Source of the DNA: Misgurnus anguillicaudatus
Taxonomy: Eukaryota > Chordata > Actinopteri > Cypriniformes > Cobitidae
NCBI RefSeq assembly: GCF_027580225.2
Contig: NC_073354.2
Span: 7,478,001-7,542,000, forward strand
Direction: 5' to 3'
DNA: 64,000 nt
In this document: positions 45,795-57,080 of the stretch, in pieces
Position numbering within the stretch: position 1 is the stretch's first letter
How the letters are laid out: every line of letters begins with the position of its first letter
Notes under the pieces: generated by a model
The model's input: the letters and a program-made list of their open reading frames with translations, nothing else
The model's database searches: none
What the model was told of the DNA's origin: nothing
Position numbers and translations under genes: made by a program

Positions 45795-48700
45795 TTGAAC
45801 GGGATCACCTTGTACAATACTTTCTTAACTGCAGAAAGACTTCTTCATGGATCAATCATGTTTTAATGTTGCTTTTAAAACTGTAAACAGGACAATATGA
45901 GGTGCATTTCTATCTATTTTATTATCTGATGTGGAGATTCATTTTCTGAATGGTAATAATGAAAGATAACAATTAAAATGGTATATACTTGATATTTAGC
46001 TTCACATCCAACCACTAAGACATAATTCTCCTATGTGTGTACCCCCAGTGTGTCCTCAGCTACAGTAGATGTCACAACCCTAAAGGAGTTGTGAAGTTAA
46101 AGCCGTGTGTAGATAAGAAACAAAGTTTTCTGCTCAATGACAGCTGTTTTAACAGACAGAAGGTCTAGCATAATGCATTTTAATGCAATCTTCAAAGTGA
46201 GCAACAAGCCCCCGTAGCACCCCGCCTCTGTTCCTCCATCTGATCCTGCAGATAGATATCCTATAATCCATACTAACTCTGACACAAACTACAGATTAAC
46301 CATCTCATCCAGCCACCCTGCCTCCCTCTTACACAGCGCTTAACTCATTTTAGACATGTCTTAATATCTCTTATACTGAATTTACTTCAGGGGTTTTGGG
46401 TTAAAGCAGTCCATGTTGTCTGTATGTTGTCACTGCATATAAATATGTAGGCTATTCAAATATACACATTGGTACCAAATGTACATCTGTGCATAAATTG
46501 TACACATTTGGACATTTTCCCAGTGACAGCTTTTGTACAATTTAACATTTCCTACCAGATATGCTTATTAACATTTAAAAACTATTTAATGGATTAAGAA
46601 CTTGTAGATGTACAAATTTTATCTTGCCAAAATTATAATGCATGGTGCTAAAATTCATCCTTATATCATTTATTAACATTTAAAATACATAAAATACATA
46701 ATTGTATTAAAACAAAAATAATAAAATTATTGTAAATAATAACGTCTGCCATTTTCTATGTTCTAGTTAAAAAGTGTTTTAAACGCAAAACATAAATATG
46801 GTTTCTGCTGGAGTTGTGAATATTATTCATTATATGAATTATTATTATTAATCATATTTTCTCTGGTGTTTTGGGTAGTGTGGGTGTTTTCTGTATATAC
46901 TGTATGTGTTAGGCTATATGTGTTTGTATATGAATATACATCTGAACATGCAGGACTGTCTGTGTGTGATTATTGGGCTACTCATTGGATTAAGAGACTG
47001 ATTGAACCGCGGTAATCTTGTGTCAGATTAGCAGATATGAGTGCTTTAATAAACTGTCTGTAATGTAGACACAACCTCCCCCCATTCAATGTCTTATCTT
47101 TATTAAATAAAATATCATCACCAATGCACACAATAAGCACACTACTTCTAATACTCTCCATGTTATTTTATAACACATGAAACAATCTGAACAGTATTGA
47201 ATATACTGTTTATCAAACTTATAGATTTGATGGCAGTATGGAGCAGTGCAGTCAAACATTGTTTTGAATTACATCAATTTAAAACACATCACAGGTAATT
47301 CCATGACAAGCAGCTGTTTTTGTGCTGTTAAATTAATGGTTGGATTCATGGTTGTCATGGTTGGATCTTGGCCCGCAGTACTGTAAGGTGTCTCCATAAA
47401 TTTGAGTATCTGATGGGTGCTTACCTAAGCAAGAGAAGAAAAAGATAGTGAGCATCGTGTCATAAACTAGAATTTAAAGGTCCACTGTGTAGATTTTAGC
47501 GGCATCTAGTGGTGAGATTGTTAATTGCAACCAGCAGCTCAGTCCACCGCTCACACCACCCTTTTGAAATGCACAGCAGAGGACAACAATATTGTTGCAT
47601 GAGACAACGTTAATATAATAAGATAGTTATGTATATTTTACTACATTTCTGTCAAGAAATCCGCCTAAAAGTTACACAATGCACCTTTAATATGAGTGGA
47701 AATAAATCTTATTAATGAATACATACCTTATAGATTTTGCTATATTCACAATGGAAAACATGCTGTAAAGCTTTTGTGCTTTCAGCCTAATCTCAAGGGA
47801 ATTTGTGCATATAATACAAGTTGGCTTATTTGTATATTCGTATGAAGTAAATAATTTAAAACAAACAATGCTAGTAAAATTATATTATGAAATATATTTT
47901 AAAAATAAATATATATTTTAAAGCAATAAAAATATATTAAGCCCAGCCCACTATATATTTATCAAATATAATTAAATCTATTTTAAACATTAAAAATATA
48001 CTTTATTAAATTTACTTGAATTTAGGACACATTTAAAATATTCTTTGGTAAAGAAATACATTTTAAAGTATACTGTATGTTGATATATGAAGGTTCAAAC
48101 TAAATATATTTCCAACTTCAAAACATATTTAATTGAGCTTTACTTTCTACAAAATGTATGTAGCATATATTTAAAATAAATTTTTGGTTAGAGAAATATT
48201 TTTTTTGCCATATAGAATAAATTACTGTACGATTGGCTTTTTGCGAGTTTAGTTCAGTCTGTATATTCTAATCTGATCTCTGCCATCAATAAGACATCCT
48301 TGCCAGAGCTGCAGCTTAGTGGATATATTTCTCGAACCCCTAGAGATCCCAGTAAAATCCTGGTAGATCAGAAAGTTTCTAAAAATACAAATTTCAGCCT
48401 GTGTGACACAGATCTTCGTGTTGACGAGCCTAATAAAGTCCACGTATCTAATAAAGTGTGTGTTTATTTCCTAAAAATGACCAACTGACACTATATATTA
48501 ATGCACAATCACAGAAGTGATAAAAGATACGATTTGGTCTTGTTTTGTCTGTTTCATTTGGCGGTTAACTGAATTAACTCTGTCTGGTGACAGTGTCTGA
48601 GTTTGACTCTGAAACCCTCAAAACAAGCACGCAAACACAGGACTTAACACTAATCTGGATAAAGAGGAAAACGGTGGCAGACAGTCCGATGGTGAGAAAA

Positions 48701-49984
48701 AGAGGGTTAGAGATAGAAAACAGTAGAGGATGAGAGGATTAGGATGGTAAATACGTTATCTTATCTCCCCGTCTGAAAAATGACACTAAATCTGTTAAAC
48801 TCACCCACCCACTACCCCACCTGTAAATCTGTCCTCTTCATGTCTGTTAGTAGTATACAGTATGGATATTGTCAAAGCCAAATCAGAAAAGAACAAAGCT
48901 AACTTTTATGAATTATGAATAAGTACACTTTACACATATTTTCCTATTAAAATACACATGATGCGCCGAACACATATTTTGAAGTTGCGCCCCTCAAAAG
49001 AGCAGTCACAGCCGCCACTGGAACATATATGTTTCAGAAATCAGAAAAGGTGATATCGGCTGAAAGGATTCCAAAACTGTAGGAATCAAATGTATAACTG
49101 TAGGGCAGCTGGAAAATGAGCATATTTTAAAAAAAGTGTCCCTTTAACAGTATATTTCTGTTTTTGTTAAAAAGTTTTCTAATGATCCACCTGAAATCAA
49201 GTCAACAAGTTCAGATACTAAAGCATTAATGATGGACACCTGCTGCTATTAAACAGAATCATGGAAGAAAGGATAACAAAAAAGAGAAGGGATGAGCAGA
49301 AACTCATACACACACAAAGGCTAAAAAATAAAAGAACACATAAAATCTCTCCAAATCTCACCAGAGGAGAATTAAACATTTCCACAAACACCATTACCAT
49401 CTTCTCTTATAAACCGCTTTGACTTATTTGTGTTATACATCTACAAAAGTTCTTACTGAGAACAAACAGGGGTTCACTAGAAGATGGCCTTTTCTTTAAA
49501 GTCACCAATATGTTGATCAATGTTTTCATTAGTTGGGCTCTTGAATTTTAACATTAGTTATTAATCTGGTTTGCTGTAACTGTGTCTTTTGCTACCCGTT
49601 CTCACCAAGATGCGTACAAATGACACGCAGTGTGATTATCGTGCAATAGATACGCCAAATTCCGATTTTGCGTGCATATGATACGCCAGTCCTTCCCATT
49701 CACTTATATGGCGAATCGTTTCGTGACGTTTTATTTATTGTTTTCTCATTTGTTTTCTGTTTTTTAAACCATTTTCGCTTGGGTTTAGGGTTAGATTTCA
49801 CATTTGTTTAAGCAGGTTATTTAATATACAGGTTTCTCTATGTTTTTATCTATATTTAAGCCATGGTCGCTTGGAGTTGGGGATAGAGTTGGGGTTTGGG
49901 TTAGGATGTCATTTTTATATAATAAAAAGTTGTTCTAAAAAGCTGATCATGATAACTGCTCATTATTATCCACGTGAACACTCT
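45795..49984. other. Intergenic sequence with scattered repeats
   Basis: No gene was recognised. It contains the MITE at 47478-47686. A one-arm fragment at 49068-49147 (GGAATCAAATGTATAACTG, GGAAAATGAGCATATTTT) matches the foldback element at 30817-32204. The frames at 48249-48488 and 49218-49400 show no known motif. Confidence 0.4.
47478..47686. mobile_element. TTAA-flanked MITE, internally deleted
   Basis: TTAA at 47474-47477 and 47687-47690 flank ends AGGTCCACTGTGTAGATTTTA and AGTTACACAATGCACCT. At 209 bp it is a shortened member of the 34112-34489 family. Confidence 0.75.
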
Positions 49985-50707
49985 TGTGGGGATGTGAGCA
50001 GAGAAAAAGGCAGGACACACTGCTTGCCATCACAAAAAGGATTTTTATTCGAATCCTGAAATTAACTGGGATCCTCCTCACGGAGAGACCTCAGCACAAC
50101 ATCCAAACCAAACAAAAAAACTGACTTAACCAAGGAAAAGGAACCCTATATAACTAAGGGTTAAACCAATATACACACACATAGGGAAAATGAAAATCAT
50201 GTACCTAAATACACAAGCAATATACATTTAACACTTAAGTTCAAAATTAATCTTAACATCAATAAACAATCCCCAAAACAAATATAAAAACAAAATACAA
50301 AAATAACCACAATACATTTCCAAAAATAGTATTCCAAACAGACACAAACCAATTACTCCCCTGCTCACTCATATTGAATGGACTATGCCTACATTACCCA
50401 TAATCCCCCAGGATAGCATATAATGAGGAACAGGAAGGCCGCGCATCCTCTTCAACTTTACTCCCGGATAGCATGCTGCAGTCATGCACCCCGAAAAACA
50501 AAAGGTAAGAGAAATACATCATTCAAACTTTAAATAAAATAAAAATGAAAACTTTGTGTCCTTTCTTTGATCTAATGTGCACCCTTAGACCAGAAAGTAA
50601 CCAAAATTAATTTTTAAACAAACAAACAAACATAAAGAAAGCATAAACATGTATTTAAACAAATCAAACCATTACAAAACACAAAAACAATTTATGACAT
50701 CCCCACA
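49985..50707 (-). mobile_element. Solo LTR of a retroelement
   Basis: The 723-bp sequence begins and ends with an inverted TGTGGGGATGT / CATCCCCACA pair (TG...CA) and is bounded by a perfect 5-bp duplication, ACTCT, at 49980-49984 and 50708-50712. An AATAAA-type signal on the - strand (about 50043-50051) lies near the presumed LTR 3' end, giving the orientation. No internal retroelement sequence is attached, so it is a solo LTR formed by recombination. The parent family is not known. Confidence 0.8.
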
Positions 50708-50712
50708 ACTCT

Positions 50713-51900
50713 CTTCCTCAATGGAACGTCTGAGCTTTGTTTTCCAGGGACTGAAACTAATCGCGACACTCGCGTCTCCTGAAAATCCGTTTTTTTCAAC
50801 CAATCAAAGACGACTTTAACATTCTCACAGGGTTTCCAGAAAAGTGTATGAAAAACATTAGCCAACAGTCTGTGGGCGTGACGTCTGAGTTTAGGCCAGG
50901 CCCATGAAGAGCGCGGGGACGGCCATTTAGGACCAGGCAGAGAGTTTAGGGAGCTGAAAAATGGCCATCTTGGGCCAGGCAGAGGGTGCTTCTCAACATG
51001 CTTCTTTGTCTTCTCGCTCCTACGTCCTACATCCTACGACCTGGAAACCGATCGAGCTCCCCCATCTTGGAGGACATTTTAGTTCTTTAATTGCACTGCA
51101 AGGAGGCGAAGAACGAGGAGTTAGGAGACTTTCTGAGGATTCATGAGCGAGGATACACAAGTGTATCTTATGCAGAAGTGTTTTATCAACTAAACCTGAG
51201 GCACGTATAAATCTGTATATCCTCTCCCTTCATATCATTAAACACCAATAAATCATTCAATTATTGTAAATGTAGACTTGTTTCAGACTATATATTTAAT
51301 ATTTATGTATAAACCACCAATCTATATAAGTGATCACTGGTATAGATACAGTATATACACTGTAACAAATTTCTGTAGTTTTCACAGCATTATTACTGTA
51401 AAATGAGCAAATGCTTACTGTAGAACTTGTATACAGCATGTTGCTGTATATCTGCAAAGCATCATGGTCTTTTTTCAACGGCGGGTAAATTCAACAGTAA
51501 AAATATTTTTCCTGTGAATCACAATACAGCAATTTCTAAAGGATTTTTTTCTTCAGCCAAGGAAAGCTACGAGATTCCACACTTTCATCTGAATTTTTAC
51601 TTCAGAAAGGTAAATTTGCTAATTTAATTCCAAAGTTTACTCTTGTAAAGTCTGTTTGTTCAACTTTAAGAGTGCACTGAGAGAGAATGAGCAGCACACT
51701 TCACCGTCTTGTGTGTGCATTTTGTAATTTTATTACCACAAATATATAATTCTGCATGATTTCGATATATTTTCTAGTTTGGCAACATTTTATAACGTCA
51801 TTAGTTTAGAGAAGGATAATAATTTAATAATAATAGTAGACTGTTATTCTTAGTTAATAGTAAATTGTTTAATATGCTTATGACTTGCGAATCTAATGGT
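50713..51900. other. Intergenic sequence with a possible CACTA-type end
   Basis: No gene was recognised. CACTGTAAC at 51358 and the following TACTGTAAAATG motifs resemble EnSpm/CACTA-derived fish repeats. Similar motifs recur at 56090-56295. Confidence 0.3.
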
Positions 51901-51939
51901 CAGTTAACTTAAATAAACCAGGGTTGATGACGTATGCGA

Positions 51940-52005
51940 GTGCGACCTCCGCAGGATGAAACCAGTCTCTCGAGCTGAAAGAAAACGCAGCTGAGGAGAT
52001 ATGAG
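51940..52005 (+). ncRNA. Candidate lncRNA exon 1
   Basis: A locally CpG-richer segment ends in the donor ATATGAG/GTAAGA at 52005/52006. It is followed in order on the same strand by three segments with matching acceptors and donors. No long frame crosses the joined exons, so a non-coding transcript is the simplest reading. The 5' limit is not defined. Confidence 0.35.
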
Positions 52006-52953
52006 GTAAGACTTATCCAGTCTTTAATTTAATTATAGCGTTAGCATTGTGAACCAAAATTAATTTAAAAGTGTGTATTTTTGTATTTATTGGCGCGATA
52101 TTCGTTTAAATCTCACGTTTTTTTGTCTTGCTCGCTTACGTTGCTGCCTGAGGAAACGGAGCGGGCCGATTCGAAAGAAAGCATAACACACATTTTTCAT
52201 AATTTCACGATTGTTTTACCGTTTCTTGGTCACAAAGTGTAGTTTTAGGACTAGTTCAGTCGAGAATGTATATGTATTATATTTAAATCTGCAGTCGATT
52301 GGTAAAGATAGCGCCTGTTTGAACGTTTGCTTAGTGAGATTCGGTACGAATGAGAACCAAAGCATGAGCGGACATCAGTGTTCACTCGCCCCGCTGACCA
52401 CCGCCCTCTCTGGGCTTCATTTCTGACAGATATTCCCTGGCTCTCATGTTGGCCTTGTTTATTTATGATCGTCAAAATGAGATCAAATCAGCAGTATTTG
52501 GTGTCATAATGAAACTATTAATCGTTTTCTTATTCATATTTAGTGTCTTTTGTGTTTGTTATTGTTTTGGCGCGAGGTGAAAGTTAATAAAACTATAATT
52601 TTACAATGTTACTATGCTTTCCCATTTATTCTTAACGCGATACGAGCACTCGATTATTATTACACCTTGTTCTTGTCAGTACTATATAAAACGGTTATTT
52701 ATCAGTGTCAGAGAGATGTTTTTGCATGCTGCTTTTAAATATATCAGTGGCAATATCTCATAACATGTTTTAATAGTCACGTCACAATAAAATAAATGAT
52801 CAATGTCCACATTTAAAAGCTGCGGTGCTTACCTGCAGTTCCACGGTGTTTTCGCGTTCTTATAAGAGATATTGCTTCAGAAAAAAATAGTTTACATTCC
52901 TCTTTTCAAGTGTTAATCGTCCACACGATGTGACAAGACATAACTCCCATTAA

Positions 52954-53049
52954 AGGTGCAGTGTGTAATTTTTAGAAGGATCTCTTGACAGAAATGCAAA
53001 ATAATATACAAAACTATATGATCAGGGGTGTATAAAGACCTTTCATAAT
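52954..53049 (+). repeat. Truncated TTAA MITE
   Basis: It begins AGGTGCAGTGTGTAATTTTT after TTAA (52950-52953), matching the family of 35381-35743, and breaks off after TTTCATAATGAACC. It lies in the first intron of the candidate lncRNA. Confidence 0.65.
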
Positions 53050-53258
53050 GAACCGATTCGAGAACCAGAAAGAACTGTTGTATAAATTAATATATCAAAC
53101 ATGTTAAAGTGCACAGAAACCATGCAACAGGAAGAAGCTGTTTTTCTCTTGGTTGATGCAAGTTATTTTTGTACAGTATTGACACACTTTTACTCTTATG
53201 AATATTGTACTTGTGATTTCTAAAAGTTATTTTTTTGTTTGTTTATTTTGTGTTACAG

Positions 53259-53333
53259 GAAACTTCCACCTACAGTAAGCAGATGCTGAGGCCCAGATTT
53301 CCATGCTAAGCACTCCAAGGCTCATCATGCTCG
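53259..53333 (+). ncRNA. Candidate lncRNA exon 2
   Basis: The acceptor TTTTGTGTTACAG ends at 53258 and the donor CTCG/GTATGA follows 53333. The only ATG frame is a few codons long. Confidence 0.35.
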
Positions 53334-53599
53334 GTATGATCCCAGCACTCAACATAATAGATGCCAATTTTAGGGGTTACTTCATCTATAAAGCGTATTT
53401 GTATCAAGTCACTGTGTGAACAAAGTTTTATGTCATCTTGCACGTATATTCCAAAATTCTCTAGTGGTTATTGATCTAATAGGAAAGAAAGAGGTAGTTA
53501 TGTAGGGCTAGTGTTTTCAATTAATTTTGCTTATGTAAAATAGTAAACCATATCAGATTGAATACTGTGCAATGTCAACTTTTATTTAATATTTTTTAG

Positions 53600-53749
53600 G
53601 AGAGTCCAATCTGAGGGCAAAAAATGGATGCTTTCCATCGAGTGCTGAGTTCTCCTCCAATTGAGTGACGGTTGTGATTTCACTTCTGCTCTAGCCTTTT
53701 TGCGTCATACTATGTATGAGGCAGCCACTACATTGGGATTTATCCAGAG
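53600..53749 (+). ncRNA. Candidate lncRNA exon 3
   Basis: The acceptor ATTTTTTAG ends at 53599 and the donor CAGAG/GTAAGC follows 53749, a near-consensus site. It holds an isolated 14-codon ATG frame (MDAFHRVLSSPPIE) that does not continue. Confidence 0.38.
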
Positions 53750-53959
53750 GTAAGCACAGTTTTTTTATATAGTTTTGACTAAGAATGGGAACAAATATTT
53801 GAGTACTCATTCTTTAACCAACTACCCGATTAGTAAAATACTTCTTAAAGTGTTTTTTTTTAAATGAACTGTTGTGCAATTGTTAAATATCAAACGTTTA
53901 ATTTAACTCGCCATGCAAAAGGTAGAAAAGCAGCACAGCTAGTCTAATACAGTGGCAGC

Positions 53960-54060
53960 CGGTGACTTCTTTTTTCGAGGGCGTTTGTCACAACATGTAT
54001 GTAGCCCATCATGTGTGTGGTTCGTCATTTCAAAATATGTGTTTAGCGCGTCGAGTGAAA
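53960..54060 (+). repeat. Dispersed repeat, related to 38055-38205
   Basis: GGCAGCCGGTGACTTC begins the block and is followed by TTTTTCGAGGGCG, GTCACAACATGTATG and TAGCCCATCATGTGTG, matching the - strand copy in nrl intron 1. The start resembles the end of a hAT-type element. Confidence 0.5.
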
Positions 54061-54221
54061 CAATACTTTTCCATTCACAAATTAACAAATATTTACCATA
54101 AATTTCACTGTTGTATCACTAACTGTAAACTGTAAACTCCACAAACCACCAACAGAGCATATAAAAAATTAAAATTGTTTATTTAAAAGTAAATCACTGC
54201 GAAGTAAACTTTTATGTATAT

Positions 54222-55611
54222 TAGGGCTGCACGATAATGAGAAAATATGCGATATGCGATAGTTCTGTTGGTGGGTGCGATGGCGATATGTCTTACTAAG
54301 AGAGATTATATTTTTATTTGCTTTTATTTTAGCATTTAGATATGTAATGAAAGAAAGAGGTAATGCATATTCTTAAGATGTAATTAAACTATGCTATACA
54401 TGTGACAAAAAACTGGTAATGTGTGACCATAACGCAGTACTTTGATTTATTGAATATTTATATTAATTTCATAAATCCAACCACTCCAAACTCTCTTTCC
54501 TTTCTCTTTGACATGAACAAAGCTGAATGAACTTGTGAATATGACCCCCTTTTAAGGGATTTATTAACATTGTGAGAGGTGTAGAAAGACTAATTTTATA
54601 CAATAAAATGTATAGTATATTAATGATAGACAATGCAGGTCTATGGATTGTAAATAGGTCTAAAGATTATAAAGTTGATTGGTTTGTGTAGAAGCAGTAA
54701 GTGCCTCTCTTTCTGTTCCTCTGTTGCAGATTAAAAGAGCTTAATCCGTCATTATTTTAGATTCAAAAGTATACTCTATATAAAGAATGTACTGTAGATT
54801 CAGCTTACATAATGACTGTTTGACAGTTTGAGCTATAATGGATCGTTCAGTACAATGGGCTTGGCATTAACATTGGTTATTTGCTACCATCTTTGTAGCA
54901 AACGTTTTAGATATAAAAATACTATATAGTTCTAATAATACTATAAAAATGGAAGAAAGAAAGTGCAGCGCGTGGCCGTGACTTTATATAAACAAGAGTA
55001 AGTTTTCGTCGCCATAGAAACCGGAGGCACGCTTGACACTGCACATGCGCTATAGTGCGTTAGCGCTGACTGACTCTTCACGGCCGTCTCTGATCGACTT
55101 GGGTTTAAACAGACCCGGTACCTGAAGTAATTAAAATGGGACCGACTCGGACCTGACTGACCTTTCAAAATATTGACTCGTGTCCTTCCGTGAAGACCTC
55201 TAATGGATACAACTATGATCAAGTTCAGGAACATGGAAGGATACAATGTGACAGTGAGCTTTGCGTCGCACCTAATTCATCGGGAAACAGAAAGCACGCG
55301 AACGCACAGCGAACTCATCAGAAAAGACACGACGTGCTCGCACGCATAATGTCATTATCAAGGACAGAAAAAGACAAAATTTGATGTTAAATATACGTGG
55401 GCAGTTGTTAATATACTTGAGAGATCCGCCCAAGTAAAGTAAGTGTGTGGGAACCACCTTCTGATCGGTGTAATTTGGACGATCTAAGCATGCAACACAC
55501 AAATGATAGACACGTAAAATAAATGCAAGTTATCGCAGCTCCCTGCGATATGCATATCGCATACACAGTTATCGCGATGGCGATACATTTTCGATATACC
55601 GTGCAGCCCTA
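54222..55611. mobile_element. hAT-type transposon with perfect 8-bp duplication
   Basis: The ends TAGGGCTGCACGAT and ACCGTGCAGCCCTA are inverted and flanked by a perfect direct repeat, ATGTATAT, at 54214-54221 and 55612-55619. Inner arms share ATGCGATATGCGATAG / TGCGATATGCATATCGCA-like motifs. The 1390-bp element has no transposase; frames at 54941-55502 are unrecognised. It sits between candidate lncRNA exons 3 and 4. Confidence 0.85.
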
Positions 55612-55674
55612 ATGTATATGTCATCAACCCGTCTGTCTTGCTTTTACATTAATAGTCAATTTCTTTCATTACAG

Positions 55675-55860
55675 GGTAGAGTCCAGCCCAGGAAGTCAAC
55701 TAGTTCATGTCCAGATTTAAAAGAATAATATTTCTGAAAAAAAGGTCTTGGAGAAAAACAATATTCAGGTTTGAAATCCTGCTGTAAATGTAAATCATTT
55801 CACTTTTATGCATTTGTAATTTACCAGAAACTTTTTAATAAATATTGATTGTTTTGTGTG
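55675..55860 (+). ncRNA. Candidate lncRNA terminal exon
   Basis: The acceptor TTTCTTTCATTACAG ends at 55674, and AATAAA at 55837-55842 could end the transcript. Alternatively a donor-like TTCAG/GTTTGA near 55769 would extend it. No coding potential is visible. Confidence 0.33.
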
Positions 55861-56089
55861 TTCAGAAAAAAAGTGTTTTTGTATGTTCAGAAAAGTGTTG
55901 AAATTAAATGAAACATTCACAGAAAAATGTTAACATATTTAAAAAAATGTATATGTTCAGAAAAGTTTTGAGATGTTCACAGAAAAAATTTAACACAAAA
56001 AATGTATGCTATGCTATTTTTAATTTATGAATTTTTGTAATTTAAAGTGATAAAATAAATGGCATTTTTGTGACAAACAGTGTCTTCAT

Positions 56090-56295
56090 TTTACAGTACA
56101 CAAAATAAATGCAGTAATCCCTATTACAGTAGTAGTTATAAAAATACAGTACTGTGATTATTACTTTAAAAGAGTTTACAGTATTTTACTGCAATTACAT
56201 TTACAGTAAGAATACTGTGAAATGAAATACAGCAACTTACTAGCTAATTGCTGCCAGCAAGTTACTGTATTTTTCACAGGATTCTTTTTACAGTG
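56090..56295. repeat. TACAGTA-rich repeat ending in CAGTG
   Basis: Repeated TTACAGTA/TACTGTA motifs end at TTTTTACAGTG (56295). Ends of this type occur in CACTA/EnSpm-like fish elements. A mirror-type end is seen at 51358, but flanking trinucleotides do not match. Confidence 0.4.
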
Positions 56296-56499
56296 TACAT
56301 TTTACAGCACTTTTAAGAATGACTTTATTTTAATGTAGTAAGGATATGAACTCTAACTCAAGTATGTATTTAACTTTATTTTATGAAATATTTGGGGTTT
56401 TTAATGCATTTGATAAATACTTCGTCTCCTCCGTCCTCCTGTCTTTCCAAGGAAAGGAAATGAGGATGCACAAATAAGAATTGAGAAGCACCCACTGAA

Positions 56500-57080
56500 T
56501 TCAGGGAGTCTAAGATCTGCCATCTTGGTAGAGCAAAGAGTCTATAGAGCTTGGAAGCGACCATGTTGGTTGACCTGCAGGACACAGGAGTAACTCAGGG
56601 GTGACCATCTCGGCCTTGACAGGGAGCTCAGGAAACATGGACACAGGCCTTGTGGCCGGGACAGGAAATTCTGGAACATCAGGCTCAGCCAACTCGGTCA
56701 GGACAGGTAGCTCAGGGGACTCGGGTTCAGTCTTTGCGGCCGACTCAGGTTCGGGCTTGAGAGACTTCTTGTGAAACAGAAGAGCAGAAAGCAGACGGCG
56801 GTTTATGTTCTTTTATCCACTTTCCGCTTCTCCTTTGGCCGTCTGCCCAGCTGTACCTGTCGCCCCTGAGCGGACCTCCCCATCATCCAAAACCGGCTCT
56901 GTATCAGTAGGTACAACAGCATGCACTGCTCTCTTAGGTGCCATGTCCATCAATTTCCTGTTTCTTCACCAGTGGCCTTCTTCTGATCAGGCATCCCATT
57001 TCTGACACCATATTTTCTTGCCAATAGTAACACAGGAGCCACTGCTGGTATTTAATGTCCTGTTGGAACACTTTATTATA
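56500..57080 (-). mobile_element. Possible LTR-retroelement leader fragment
   Basis: On the - strand GGTGTCAGAAATGGGATGCC resembles the primer-binding-site area of some fish LTR retroelements. It is followed by a GAAGAAGG-rich, gag-leader-like stretch and Pro/Glu/Ser-rich partial frames. No reverse transcriptase, protease or LTR boundary was found, so this may be a relic or unrelated. Confidence 0.3.
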
